A DNA stretch of 64,000 nucleotides from Desulfatitalea sp. BRH_c12. Lineage in GTDB: Bacteria; Desulfobacterota; Desulfobacteria; Desulfobacterales; Desulfosarcinaceae. A program made the translations under genes and the position numbers. Below, piece after piece: positions 9,716-19,025 of the stretch (position 1 is its first letter; each line of letters begins with the position of its first letter). The notes beneath the pieces were generated by a model that made no database searches, was not told the DNA's origin, and saw nothing but the letters and a program-made list of their open reading frames with translations. The stretch is from the NCBI GenBank assembly GCA_000961655.1, contig LADR01000029.1, positions 1 through 64,000 of the forward strand, given 5' to 3'.

Positions 9716-11326
9716 TCAGTTGACCTTGCGCTCACGGCCCTGCCACTCTTTTTCGCGTAGTTTGAATTTCTGAATCTTGCCGGTGGCGGTTTTGGGCAGC
9801 GCAGAGAATTCGACAATTTTGGGCGCCTTGAACCGGGCCAAGTGCTGCTTGCAGAAATCGATGATGCTTTCGGCCGTGGGATTCTTGCCCTGTTTGGCCA
9901 CCACAAAGGCTTTGGGCACCTCGCCCCACTTCTCATCCGGAACGGGGATGACGGCGACTTCCAGCACATCGGGGTGCTTGAAAATCACATTCTCGATTTC
10001 AACGGTGGAGATGTTCTCGCCGCCGCTGATGATGATGTCCTTTTTGCGATCCATGATCTGGACATACGCGTCGGGATGCATGACGGCCAGATCGCCGCTG
10101 TGGAACCACCCTCCGGCAAAGGCGACCTCCGTGGCCTTGGGATCTTTGTAGTAGCCGAGCATGACATTGTTGCCGCGCATGACGATTTCGCCGATGGTCT
10201 GGCCGTCGCGCGGCACCGGCTGCATGGTGACCGGGTCGACAACATCCATGTACTGCGTGGTGACATAGGGAACGCCCTGGCGCGATTTGAATTTGGCGCG
10301 CTCTTCCGTGGGCAGGGAATCCCATTGCGGTTTCCAGGCGCACACGCTGTGGGGGCCGAACACCTCGGTCAATCCATAGGTATGCGTGATGACCGCCCCC
10401 AGGGCTTCGACGTTTTCGATAATCCTGGGGGCCGGTGGCGCGCCGGCCGTCATGATGCGCAGAGTGCCCTTGATTTTCAAATCCTTGGCGCCCGGATAGT
10501 TGGACATCATCACCAGCACGGTCGGCGCGGCGCACATATGCGTGACCTGCTCGGTCTCGATCAGCCGGAACACGGCCTCAGGCAACACGGCCCGCAAGCA
10601 GACATGCGTGCCGCCGATGGCGGTGACGGCCCAGGTGAAGCACCAGCCATTGCAATGAAACATCGGCAATGTCCAAAGATAAACCGAATTGGCATCGAGC
10701 TGCGCCTCGATAATCTCGCCCAGGGCATTCAAATAGGCGCCCCGGTGGTGATACATCACCCCTTTGGGAAGGCCGGTGGTGCCGCTGGTGTAGTTGATGG
10801 TGGCCACGTCGCGCTCATTGTCGACGGCAATGGGCACGGGATCGGGAGCGCCTGTGGTCAGAAAGGTTTCATAGTCAGGGCCGTCAAACGGCCGGGCATC
10901 GCTGACGTCACAAATAGTGACGATCAGTTTGACTTTTTCCAGCTGATCCAATACGGGTTGAACGACCCCCGCAAATTCGTTGTCCACAAACAAGGCCGCT
11001 GCATCGGAATGGTTGATGATGTAGGCCACTTCGTTGGCGGACAAGCGGATGTTGATGCTGACCAGGGCTGCACCCAGCATGGGAACGGCATAATGGGCTT
11101 CAAGCATGGGAGGCGTGTTCGGGCAAAGAAAAGCGACTTTATCGCCTTTCCCGATACCCTTTTTGCGCAGCGCGTCGGCAAGGCGATTGACCCTTTGAAA
11201 TAATTCCAGATAGGTATAGCGGGTGCTGCCATGGACCACAGCGACTTTTTCCGGATATACCGCGGCGGTGCGCGTCAGGAATTTAACCGGGCTTAATACA
11301 TCGTAATTGACACTGGGTTCGTTCAT
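9716..11326 (-). CDS. Acyl-CoA synthetase (AMP-forming), fatty-acid/short-branched acid type
   Basis: A 536-residue ANL-superfamily enzyme that activates a carboxylic acid with ATP to an acyl-adenylate and then an acyl-CoA. The AMP-binding motif TSGTTGLPKG lies at about residues 176-185. YGLTE is the A5 motif, WFHSGDLAVMHPD the hinge aspartate region (A7/A8), and the C-terminal lysine sits in LPKTATGKIQK. The sequence resembles medium-chain and DMSP/3-methylthiopropionate-type CoA ligases, but the substrate cannot be read. It is monocistronic and convergent with aapP. A palindromic site at 11428-11453 could be its operator. Confidence 0.9.
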   Translation of the reverse strand: MNEPSVNYDVLSPVKFLTRTAAVYPEKVAVVHGSTRYTYLELFQRVNRLADALRKKGIGKGDKVAFLCPNTPPMLEAHYAVPMLGAALVSINIRLSANEVAYIINHSDAAALFVDNEFAGVVQPVLDQLEKVKLIVTICDVSDARPFDGPDYETFLTTGAPDPVPIAVDNERDVATINYTSGTTGLPKGVMYHHRGAYLNALGEIIEAQLDANSVYLWTLPMFHCNGWCFTWAVTAIGGTHVCLRAVLPEAVFRLIETEQVTHMCAAPTVLVMMSNYPGAKDLKIKGTLRIMTAGAPPAPRIIENVEALGAVITHTYGLTEVFGPHSVCAWKPQWDSLPTEERAKFKSRQGVPYVTTQYMDVVDPVTMQPVPRDGQTIGEIVMRGNNVMLGYYKDPKATEVAFAGGWFHSGDLAVMHPDAYVQIMDRKKDIIISGGENISTVEIENVIFKHPDVLEVAVIPVPDEKWGEVPKAFVVAKQGKNPTAESIIDFCKQHLARFKAPKIVEFSALPKTATGKIQKFKLREKEWQGRERKVN

Positions 11327-11707
11327 TCAGCCTTTCCTCCTTGACGGTTCTGGTAAACCTGCGTCATGGTTTCAACGCTGCCCGGGAGACAATCCGGGGG
11401 CCGCAGCTGAAGCATGGGCAGCATCATTGAATTTCAAATTCATTTAATGAATTGTATTTTATTTCAAGGTCTATTTCAACCGGTTTACAGCTCAAAAACG
11501 TACTTTTAGAGGTGTGCGCGCAAGAGTTGGACGCGCTTGATCACACCTGTGCAGAAACGGGGCTATGCGACTGCCTTTCGGGTTCGATTCGCCGCAAACG
11601 CAGGGGTAGAATATGGCACTAATAATGCTTGCCAATACGCACAACCTTACATAGGGACACCTGGGTTTTCGTAGTGTGTCCAATTGGAAGCGATCGGAGG
11701 AAGGACC
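11327..11707. other. Gene-free stretch between the acyl-CoA synthetase and the beta-helix remnant
   Basis: Apart from the palindromes at 11428-11453 nothing is evident. A TTCGATT near 11583 recalls a tRNA T-loop, but the flanking bases do not pair. Confidence 0.5.
11428..11453. promoter_or_regulatory. Nested AT-rich palindromes upstream of the acyl-CoA synthetase gene
   Basis: TGAATTT-c-AAATTCA (11428-11442) overlaps AATTCATT-t-AATGAATT (11437-11453). Both are perfect. They sit about 100 bases upstream of the synthetase start on its promoter side, as expected for a TetR/FadR-type fatty-acid regulator site. No regulator gene is adjacent. Confidence 0.4.
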
Positions 11708-12114
<407 letters not shown>

Positions 12115-12372
12115 GAATCAGGGGCAGGGTCACACCGAAGAAGACGCGCAGCGGGCCGGCGCCCAGCGTGCGCGCGGCCTCTTCCAGCCCGCGGTCCACA
12201 CTGTCGAACGAAAGCCGCAGGGCACGCACCAGCAGCCGGTAAAATCGCAGCGCGAAAGTATCCAAGCCACGGCGATGCCCAACGGCAGACTGGCCGCTAC
12301 CGCCCAGCCCGAGACCCACAGGCTCAATCGCAGCGCTTCGACTTCGATGGGCGTCAAGGCCCAGGTGTTCAC
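12115..12372 (-). pseudogene. modB: Molybdate ABC permease remnant (internally deleted, frameshifted)
   Basis: The first 40 or so codons from a GTG at 12372 read MNTWALTPIEVEALRLSL, then VAASLPLGIAVAWILSR, which is the first helix of ModB. At about 12240 the frame changes and the reading resumes with RLSFDSVDRGLEEAARTLGA followed by FFGVTLPLIL, the ModB EAA loop. Roughly 70-80 codons of the middle are missing and the C-terminus is cut where the beta-helix remnant begins. The GTG overlaps the modA stop, as in intact mod operons. Confidence 0.75.
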
Positions 12373-12557
12373 CAGTGCACCGTAAAACCCGCCTTTTCAA
12401 AGATGGCCCTGGCGGGGGCGGATCGCAAAAATGCGACGTAGCGCTGAACCACCGGCGTTTGCCGGCCGGCGACCACCGCCACCGGATAAGTAATCGAAGG
12501 ATGACTTTGCAGCGGGAAAACCCCCACTACCTTGACCTTATCGGAAATGGCCGCGGC
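12369..12557 (-). pseudogene. modA: Molybdate-binding protein remnant, C-terminal part only
   Basis: The frame ending at TGA 12369-12371 reads ISDKVKVVGVFPLQSHPSIT, then YPVAVVAG and RSAPARAIFEKAGFTVHW. This is the last quarter of ModA, including the conserved FP..SHP.I.YPVA segment. The N-terminal three quarters are absent and the fragment is joined directly to the 3' end of fdhA. Translation cannot start, so it is a relic. Confidence 0.75.
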
Positions 12558-15316
12558 TTGTCGATCCGCACGGCACAGGCCTTGTATTCGGCGGTCATGG
12601 TGATGTTGTCGAAAGCCGCATGGGTGAGCCAGTTGGCATTGGCCTCGCGGAAGTGGAACGCCATCCAGACCATGCCGGCGGGCACCTGGCCGGTGACGTT
12701 GGCCTTTACGTCGACTTGGCCGCGCCGGGAACTGACGCGGATCGTTTCACCGTGCGCAATGTCCAGCCGCGCCGCGTCTGCCGGGGAGATATCGGCGGTT
12801 TCTTCTCCCAGGATGTCATTGAGCCCTTCACAGCGGCCTGTCTGAGTGCGGGTGTGGTAATGGGTCAGACGCCGGCCGGTGCTGAGCACCAGGGGATATT
12901 GTTCGTCGGGCACTTCGGCCGGCGGGGTCCACTCGGCCGGTGAAAAAACACCCAGGCCGCAGGTGAAGTGACCGTCCCTGTGCAGATAACAGGTGCCCGG
13001 GTGGGCTTCGTCCGGGCAGGGCCACTGCAGCCCGTCGCCTTCCAGGCGATGGTACTTGATGCCGCACAGTTGCGGGGCCAGCACAGAGACCTCGTCATCC
13101 CAGATCTCGCGGGCGCTGTCCGCGGCCCACGTTTGGCCGAACCGGGCGGCGACCTGTTTGAAGATCCACCAGTTGGGCCTGGCCTCGCCCGGCGCCGGGC
13201 TGGCTGTGCGCACCCGGCTGACGCGCCGCTCGCTGTTGGTGAAGGTGCCGTCGTTTTCGCTCCAGGCGGCCGCGGGCAGCACCACGTGCGCAAAACGGGT
13301 GGTCTCGTTGGGAAAAATGTCCTGGACCACCAGAAACTCGGCTGCGGCCAATTCGTGTTCGACCTTGCGGATATCTGGCTCGGTATTGGCCAGATTCTCG
13401 CCGAAGATGTAAAACCCGCGCACTTTGCCGCTGACCAATCCTTCCATCATCTCGGGGATCATCAGACCGTTGGCATGCGGTAAATCGTTCACGCCCCAGG
13501 CACGTTCGAATTTCTCGCGCGCGGCCGCGTCGCCGACCCGCTGGTAGCCTGGAAAGACATTGGGCAAGGCACCCATGTCGCAGGCGCCCTGCACGTTGTT
13601 CTGGCCGCGCAACGGATTGACGCCGCCGCACTCGACCCCCATGTTGCCCAGCAGCATCTGCAGGTTGGCCACGCTCATCACGTTGTGCGTGCCGCAGGTG
13701 TGCTCGGTGATGCCCAACGTATAACATAGCATCATCGGCTTGACCGACGAGATGCGCCGGGCCGTATCGCGAATCATCGCCGCCGGAACCCCGCAGATGT
13801 CGGCCGCATACTCGGGCGTATAACGCGCCACCGTGGCGGCCAGTTTTTCAAAGCCCACCGTGCAGGATTGGACGAACGCCTTGTCGTACCATCCTTCAGC
13901 GATGAGCACATGCATCAGCGCATTGAGAAAGGCGATGTCGCTGCCCACGCGGATGGGCACGTGCAGTGCGGCCAGCGCGGCCAACGCATGGCGGCGCGGG
14001 TCAACCACGATCAGCGGCGCCCCCTTCAAAACGGCATTCTTGACAAAGGTGGCCGCTACCGGGTGGGCTTCGGTCATGTTCGAACCGATCACCATAATCA
14101 TTTTGGCCCGCGCCAATTCGTTGAACGAGTTGGTCATCGCCCCTGAACCAAACGTAGTCGCCAGTCCGGCGACTGTAGGCGCATGTCAAGTGCGGGCACA
14201 GTGGTCGATGTTGTTGGTTTTGAGGGCCGCGCGGAAGAGCTTCTGCATGTTGTAGGAGTCTTCGTTGATGCTGCGCGCGCAGCTCACACCCGCCAGGGCG
14301 CCGGGCCCGCTTTCGGCAATGATCTGCTTGAGTTTGGTTGCCACCAAATCCAGCGCCTCGTCCCAGGAAGCTTCGCGGAAGCCGTCCTTTTCACGGATCA
14401 AAGGGGTTTTCAGACGCTCTTCGGAGTAAATGAAGTCGTAGCCGAAGCGACCCTTGACGCACAAGCGCCCCTGGTTGGGCTCAGCCTTCTCCACCCCGGT
14501 CACCTTGACGATGCGTCCATCCTGCACATGCAACAGCTGTTGGCAGCCCACGCCGCAGTAAGGACAGGTGGTGCGCACGGTGGTCTCTTGCCAGGGCCGC
14601 CACTGGTAGCGCGACTTTTTTTCAACCAGGGCGCCCACCGGGCAGGCCTGGATGCACTCGCCGCAAAAGACGCATTCCGACTCGGCCAGGGTGCGGTCGC
14701 CGGCGGCCACGATCTTGCTCCGGGTGCCCCGGTAACCGTGGCTGATGGCGCGGTTGACCTGCACCTCATTGCAGGCCTGCACGCAACGCCCGCACAGGAT
14801 GCAGCGCGAAAAATCGCGCACGATCAGCGGGTTGGCCATTTCGGTCGGATAGGCGCCCGGTTCGGGTTTGAAGCGACCGGACGTGACCTGATAGCGGAAA
14901 GCCAAATCCTGCAGCCGGCATTCGCCCCAGACCGGACATAGATCGTTTGAACCGTCGTGTCGCTGAACGTCCAGCTGAAAATCGGTCCAGCTCTGGCCAT
15001 TATCGTTGTGCACGGCACAGTTGTGGTTGCCCGAAGCCAGCAGCAGTTCCAGCACCAGGCGCCGGGCTTCAACGACTTTTTCGGATTCGGTGCGCACGCG
15101 CATGCCGGCAACGGCGGGCGTTGCACAGGCCGGCTGCAGGGCGCGTGCACCCGCCACCTCCACCAGACAGATGCGACAGGCGCCGGTCGGGGTGGCCCCC
15201 TTCAGGTGGCACAGGGTAGGAATCCATATATCAACGGCCTGGGCGGCCTCCAAAATGGTCTGGCCCGGCGTAAACCCGACCGTGTGACCGTTGATCATCA
15301 GCTCGTTTTCAGCCAT
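12527..15316 (-). CDS. fdhA: Formate dehydrogenase catalytic subunit, selenocysteine-containing, NuoG-type N-terminus
   Basis: A 929-residue Mo/W-bis-MGD enzyme that oxidises formate to CO2. An in-frame TGA at 14186-14188 (codon 377) follows HCART and precedes HAPTVAGLATTFGSGAM, exactly the active-site position of selenocysteine in FdhF/FdhA, so the two open halves are one gene. Order of domains: [2Fe-2S] (CHLKGATPTGACRIC), His/Cys cluster (CPVWGEC), two [4Fe-4S] (CILCGRCVQAC; CVFCGECIQAC), catalytic-domain [4Fe-4S] (CPYCGVGC), then MGD-binding domains. No Tat signal is visible, so it is cytoplasmic, and the electron acceptor is probably a ferredoxin or NAD partner encoded elsewhere. The last dozen residues come from out-of-frame modA DNA because of a fusion at about 12557; the normal C-terminus is only slightly longer than the conserved YKACAVRID, so activity is probably kept. 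Confidence 0.9.
14156..14188 (-). promoter_or_regulatory. Bacterial SECIS hairpin and UGA(Sec) codon of fdhA
   Basis: Starting 11 bases after the UGA (14188-14186), AGTCGCC-GGACT-GGCGACT (14174-14156) forms a perfect 7-bp stem. Its apical loop begins with GG, as in the SelB-binding E. coli fdhF hairpin (loop GGUCU). Distance and loop agree with bacterial SECIS rules. The selenocysteine machinery is not in this window. Confidence 0.8.
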
Positions 15317-15419
15317 GTTCTCTTATACTCCCTTTTTCACCCCATCATCATAGCGCTCGCATATGACGGGTGTTTTGGATCTTTGCACTTTTGCGTGCAA
15401 TGGTTCGGTGCAGAAACCG

Positions 15420-15444
15420 CAGGGCGAACAAGAGGTTCGCTCTG
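15420..15444. repeat. GGGCGAAC hairpin, diverged copy
   Basis: CAGGGCGAAC-aagag-GTTCGCTCTG lies between fdhA and the upstream oxidoreductase gene. It is a variant of the GTAGGGGCGAAC hairpin found at 27.5, 58.9 and 59.95 kb. One G-T pairing offset is present. Confidence 0.5.
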
Positions 15445-15473
15445 CAAATGAAATGTATTGCGAAAATATCTGT

Positions 15474-17555
15474 CTAGCGACACTTGCGCACGGTCACGAA
15501 ATGCTCCTGATACGCAATGGCGCCACCGGCCGGATCCCAGATATCGAGACCTCCCGGCATGAACTTGTTGTCAGCAAGGCCCTTGCCCAGCGCACGGCTT
15601 TCCACCGGCAGGGTATGACCGAAGCCGTGCACAACGAAGACCGCTTCGGGGTGGATGGCATCGGTCACCTTGGCGCGGATCGTTTCGGCGCAGCCGTCCT
15701 GCGATACTTCGACCCGGTCGCCGTCGGCGATGCCCAAATCCCTGGCCGCCCCGGCATGGATCCAGAGCACGTTCTCGGGCATCTGCTCGAACAGCAGGGT
15801 GTTGTTGACCGTATGCCCCTGGGTGTGCAGCACGCAGCGGCCGAAGGTCAGGCGGAATTGGCCCTGGCCAGGGCGCGCCGGGGATTCGTAGGGGGCAAGG
15901 GAAGCGATGCCGTGCTTTTCAAGGTTGCTCGAAAGCATCTCGATTTTATTGCTGGGGGTCTTGAAGGCTATAGTGTCCCGGTCGCGGTATATCTTGGCGG
16001 GGGCCAACGGCACCATGCCGGTGGCTGCAAAATCGTCCGGGGAAACGCCGGTGCCCTCCAATTGAAAACGCCAAATGTCTTCAATGGTATCGAAGTCGAG
16101 TTGGGGCAGTCCCAGTCGCTGTGCCAGTCCGCCTACGATCTGCCAATCGGCGCGCGTATCGTAGCAAGGCGCCACGGCGCGGCGCCGCACGAAAAAGTAG
16201 GGCTGCAGTGCGTTCTTGCAGGCGATGATACTCTCCCGCTCCAGGTAGGTCGAAAGCGGCAGCACCACGTCTGCGTACCAGGCCGTATCCGACCAGCTGA
16301 ACGTCACGGCCACCAGAAGATCCAGCCGGTCGAAGATGCGCTTCAGCCGCTCGGGCTCGGGGAATCCCATCAAGGGATCATGGCGATAGGCGATGTAGGC
16401 TTTGACCGGATAGGGATCGTCGCTTTCCATGGCTTTGTAGAGCAGGTGGGCCAATCCCGGACCTTTATCGAAATGAGGATAACGCCAGCCGACGCCGTCG
16501 GCGCGCTTCTCGGCAGGGGCCGGATAGAGGGACAGGAACGTTTTGAGACCCTTGCGGCCGACGTCTGCCGGCTTGTTGACCAGCGGCAGCCCCCCTTGCG
16601 TACCGATTGCCCCCAGCAAGGCATTGATGATGTAAATGGTGCGGCACACGTAAAAAGAGTGCCGATAGCGGGCCGCCATCCAGCCGGGATGCCAGATGAT
16701 GTTCGGCGCGGCTTCAGCCAGTTCGCGCGCGAATCGGCGTATACGGTCTTCGGCGATGCCGGTCTCGGCAGCGGCCCACTCGGGCGTATAGGGTTTTACG
16801 AACCGCTCCAGCCATCCCATATCTTGAATGCAGCGCGCAGCATAGGCGGCATCGTACAACCGCTCTTTGAGCAGAACATGAATCACCGCCAGGTTGAAGG
16901 CATAATCGCTGCCCGGCCGCAGCATAAAAAACTGCTGGGCCTTGGCGGCCGAGACTGTGGCCCGGATATCGATCACGGTCAACTTGCAGCCTTTTTCCAG
17001 GGCGGCCATCAAAGTGTTGACCTCCTGCACGTCCACCGCTTCAAAGATATTTCTCAGTTGCAGCACCACGTGGCGCGCGTTGCCGTAATCGTAAGACACA
17101 TCCTTACGGCCCAGGCCGGTCAGCGATAAATGAGCGTGATGCACGTTGCGCGCGCAGGAGGCATCGTGATTGACGTAGTTGGGCGAGCCAAGGCCGCGCA
17201 GCAGGGCGCGATGCATGTCCCGGAATGGACCGCCACGGTCCGACAGGGCCACGCCGCGTGGGCCATGCGTGCCGATCACCGCCATGAGCCGGTCAGCCAC
17301 GTAATCGAGGGCTTCATCCCAGGAAACGGGCCGCCAGCGGCCTTCGCCACGCGCGCCCTCGCGAATCAGGGGCATTTGAGGGCGCTCGTCGTCATTCACC
17401 AGGGCCGTGCCGGCCGCGCCGCGCGGGCACAGGCTGCCGGCCATGGCCGGGAAATGGGGGTTGCCTTGCAGGAAGCGAATCCGACCGTTTTCCACACTGG
17501 CCATGATAGGACAACGTACTGTGCACATGCCGCATACTGAATAGATCTTTTCCAT
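15474..17555 (-). CDS. Molybdopterin oxidoreductase, PhsA/PsrA-like, cytoplasmic
   Basis: A 693-residue member of the DMSO-reductase superfamily. The N-terminal cluster motif VCGMCTVRCP (about residues 6-15) with a distal SLCPRG binds a [4Fe-4S]. SWDEALDYVADRL and the region DASCARNVHHAH follow, where a Cys is positioned to ligate Mo/W. The C-terminal molybdopterin-dinucleotide domain contains HTVNNTLLFEQMPEN and GFGHTLPVESRALGKGL, typical of thiosulfate/polysulfide reductase-like proteins. It has no Tat signal and no membrane or Fe-S partner subunit beside it, so respiratory PhsABC is unlikely; the real substrate is unknown. Start: ATG at 17555 with GGGAG 6 bases upstream. It lies in a minus-strand run with fdhA. 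Confidence 0.8.
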   Translation of the reverse strand: MEKIYSVCGMCTVRCPIMASVENGRIRFLQGNPHFPAMAGSLCPRGAAGTALVNDDERPQMPLIREGARGEGRWRPVSWDEALDYVADRLMAVIGTHGPRGVALSDRGGPFRDMHRALLRGLGSPNYVNHDASCARNVHHAHLSLTGLGRKDVSYDYGNARHVVLQLRNIFEAVDVQEVNTLMAALEKGCKLTVIDIRATVSAAKAQQFFMLRPGSDYAFNLAVIHVLLKERLYDAAYAARCIQDMGWLERFVKPYTPEWAAAETGIAEDRIRRFARELAEAAPNIIWHPGWMAARYRHSFYVCRTIYIINALLGAIGTQGGLPLVNKPADVGRKGLKTFLSLYPAPAEKRADGVGWRYPHFDKGPGLAHLLYKAMESDDPYPVKAYIAYRHDPLMGFPEPERLKRIFDRLDLLVAVTFSWSDTAWYADVVLPLSTYLERESIIACKNALQPYFFVRRRAVAPCYDTRADWQIVGGLAQRLGLPQLDFDTIEDIWRFQLEGTGVSPDDFAATGMVPLAPAKIYRDRDTIAFKTPSNKIEMLSSNLEKHGIASLAPYESPARPGQGQFRLTFGRCVLHTQGHTVNNTLLFEQMPENVLWIHAGAARDLGIADGDRVEVSQDGCAETIRAKVTDAIHPEAVFVVHGFGHTLPVESRALGKGLADNKFMPGGLDIWDPAGGAIAYQEHFVTVRKCR

Positions 17556-17583
17556 GCTTTCTCCCGCAGGTTGTTTGGTTCGT

Positions 17584-17694
17584 TCAAGTGGTCTGGTACG
17601 GTGAATCCCCCTGACAGGCGCGGCAGCACGAACCGTGTCGCAAGGGGTAGGATTCACCGCAGCGGTAACAAAGGGCCCTTTGCCCCACTCTCAT
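17584..17694 (-). CDS. 36-residue double-CxxC miniprotein
   Basis: The ATG at 17694 overlaps the TGA of the upstream MoeA-like gene (ATGA), and the stop is 28 bases before the oxidoreductase start. The protein begins MRVGQRALCYRCGESYPLRH and then reads GSCCRACQG, ending DSPYQTT. Two CxxC knuckles 13 residues apart resemble a minimal zinc ribbon or rubredoxin-like metal site. The coupling and location between two molybdoenzyme-related genes suggest a co-translated metal-binding or maturation partner. I do not recognise a named family. A 10-bp inverted repeat (CGGTGAATCC/GGATTCACCG) lies inside the gene. Confidence 0.6.
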   Translation of the reverse strand: MRVGQRALCYRCGESYPLRHGSCCRACQGDSPYQTT

Positions 17695-18713
17695 CCACTG
17701 CCGAAGCCGCAGACAGGGTAGCGGCATTCGGCGCAGCCGTTGCAAAATCCACCGTGCCCCAGGGCGGTGATATCCTCGCGCCGTAAACGCTCGCCGGCCA
17801 GCAGGCGCGGCACCACAAGGTCGAAAACGCTGGTCTTGTAGTACATGACACATCCGGGCAGGCCGAGCACCGGCACATTGCCGATGTAAGCCAGCATAAA
17901 CATGGCCCCGGGAAAAGTGGGCGCGCCGTAGGTGACGATCTGCGCGCCCGCAGCGCGGATGGCGGCCGGGGTCAGATCGTCGGGGTCCACGGACATGCCG
18001 CCGGTGACCACGATCATCTGCGCCCCCTCCCGGATCAAGGTGCGAATGGCATCGGCGGTCATACTCGCCACGTCGGAGACCATAATCTGGCGCAGGATAC
18101 GACTGCCCAGGGACTCGAATTTCTTGCGCACCACCGGGCCGAACGTGTCCGCGATGCGGCCGTTGTAGATCTCGCTGCCGGTGGTCACCATGCCAACCGA
18201 AAGGGCGTGAAACGGTTTGATCTGAATCAGGGGAAAAGCCTGTCGGCAGAATGCTTCGGCAGCCGCAATCTTTTCGGCCGCAACCGCCAGGGGAACAATG
18301 CGCAGACCGGCTACCGGCCGCCCGGCGAGCGCCTGATGGTTGGTATGCAGGGTCGACACGACGATCTCTTCGAAGGCGTTGAGTTGGTGCAGGACCGCCA
18401 CGTCGATCTTCAGCAAACCGGTGTGGCGTGCGACCAGATTGACGCGCCCTTCGCAGGGTTCGGTCACGTCCAGTCCCGGCCCGGCCACGGCCCGTGCCAG
18501 GCGCTCGGCGGCTTGGTCCTCGTGGAACATGCCCGGCGGCAGGTCGGTCACAAAGACGTGCTGTTTACCAATATCGAGAAAGGCCGGGACATCGGCCGCC
18601 TGAATGGTGTGGCCTTTTCGAAAAGCCGGTCCTTTCTCGCCGCCTGTCACAATGCGGGTCACGTCATGGCTTAGAATCATGCCTACGGCATGCTTAACAG
18701 GAATTGCTTTCAT
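17691..18713 (-). CDS. MoeA/MogA-like molybdopterin-binding protein with Cys-rich tail
   Basis: A 340-residue protein with the molybdopterin-binding (MoCF/MPTb) fold: GMVTTGSEIYNGRI and VVTGGMSVDPDDLTPAAIR are the classic MogA/MoeA signature strands. The N-terminal part (AVGMILSHDVTRI) matches the MoeA linker region, but the protein is shorter than MoeA. It ends in GFCNGCAECRYPVCGFGSG, a four-Cys tail that could bind a metal or Fe-S cluster. It probably inserts or sorts Mo/W for the molybdoenzymes encoded next. Start: ATG at 18713 with AAAGAGA upstream. First gene of the minus-strand run, divergent from the ModE-like regulator. Confidence 0.8.
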   Translation of the reverse strand: MKAIPVKHAVGMILSHDVTRIVTGGEKGPAFRKGHTIQAADVPAFLDIGKQHVFVTDLPPGMFHEDQAAERLARAVAGPGLDVTEPCEGRVNLVARHTGLLKIDVAVLHQLNAFEEIVVSTLHTNHQALAGRPVAGLRIVPLAVAAEKIAAAEAFCRQAFPLIQIKPFHALSVGMVTTGSEIYNGRIADTFGPVVRKKFESLGSRILRQIMVSDVASMTADAIRTLIREGAQMIVVTGGMSVDPDDLTPAAIRAAGAQIVTYGAPTFPGAMFMLAYIGNVPVLGLPGCVMYYKTSVFDLVVPRLLAGERLRREDITALGHGGFCNGCAECRYPVCGFGSG

Positions 18714-19025
18714 AGTCTCTTTCCACATTGGAACCGGGCTGATCGCTTGCAATGGTTATGCGGCGACATGACCACAGATTAAAGGTGAGATATCCATTCG
18801 CCGCACAGCCAGATTGCGACCATCATGAAGGCGTTGTGTATCTGAACTCGGCTTGTTATGTCAATATTGATACAGCCATTAAAGAGTATTGTGAGATTAT
18901 TTTTCTTTTGAGGGTTGAATACCAACTCTGGTTAACCCGAAATGACACTTCAATTTATTCTTGCAAAAAATGAGCGATGGGTATTTGAAGGAAATTGAAC
19001 CGACTCATGCCGGGAGGACCCGATC
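18714..19025. promoter_or_regulatory. Divergent control region between the MoeA-like gene and the ModE-like regulator
   Basis: An AT-rich 312-base region. TCAATATTGA (18861-18870) is a perfect palindrome near its centre. ModE-type regulators usually act at such divergent regions, but I cannot point to a certain operator or promoter. Confidence 0.35.

Noticed and set aside
9842-11203. A 453-codon plus-strand frame inside the acyl-CoA synthetase gene
   Set aside because: The minus-strand gene has all ANL motifs in order; the opposite frame has none.
11575-11600. tRNA T-arm-like GGTTCGATTC
   Set aside because: The flanks do not pair and no acceptor or anticodon stem can be drawn.
12527-15316. 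Two separate truncated formate dehydrogenase genes or a frameshift
   Set aside because: Both parts share one frame, and the TGA lies exactly at the Sec site with a SECIS-like hairpin.
15363-17129. A 588-codon plus-strand frame opposite the molybdopterin oxidoreductase
   Set aside because: The minus strand encodes a complete molybdoenzyme with cluster motifs, so this is a shadow.
17584-17675. The 10-bp inverted repeat CGGTGAATCC/GGATTCACCG as a riboswitch or tRNA-Sec
   Set aside because: It lies inside the 36-codon reading frame and does not fit a tRNA cloverleaf or a known molybdenum-cofactor riboswitch.
18752-18973. A 73-codon plus-strand frame in the divergent promoter region
   Set aside because: No ribosome site and no domain; it covers the space where promoters are expected.
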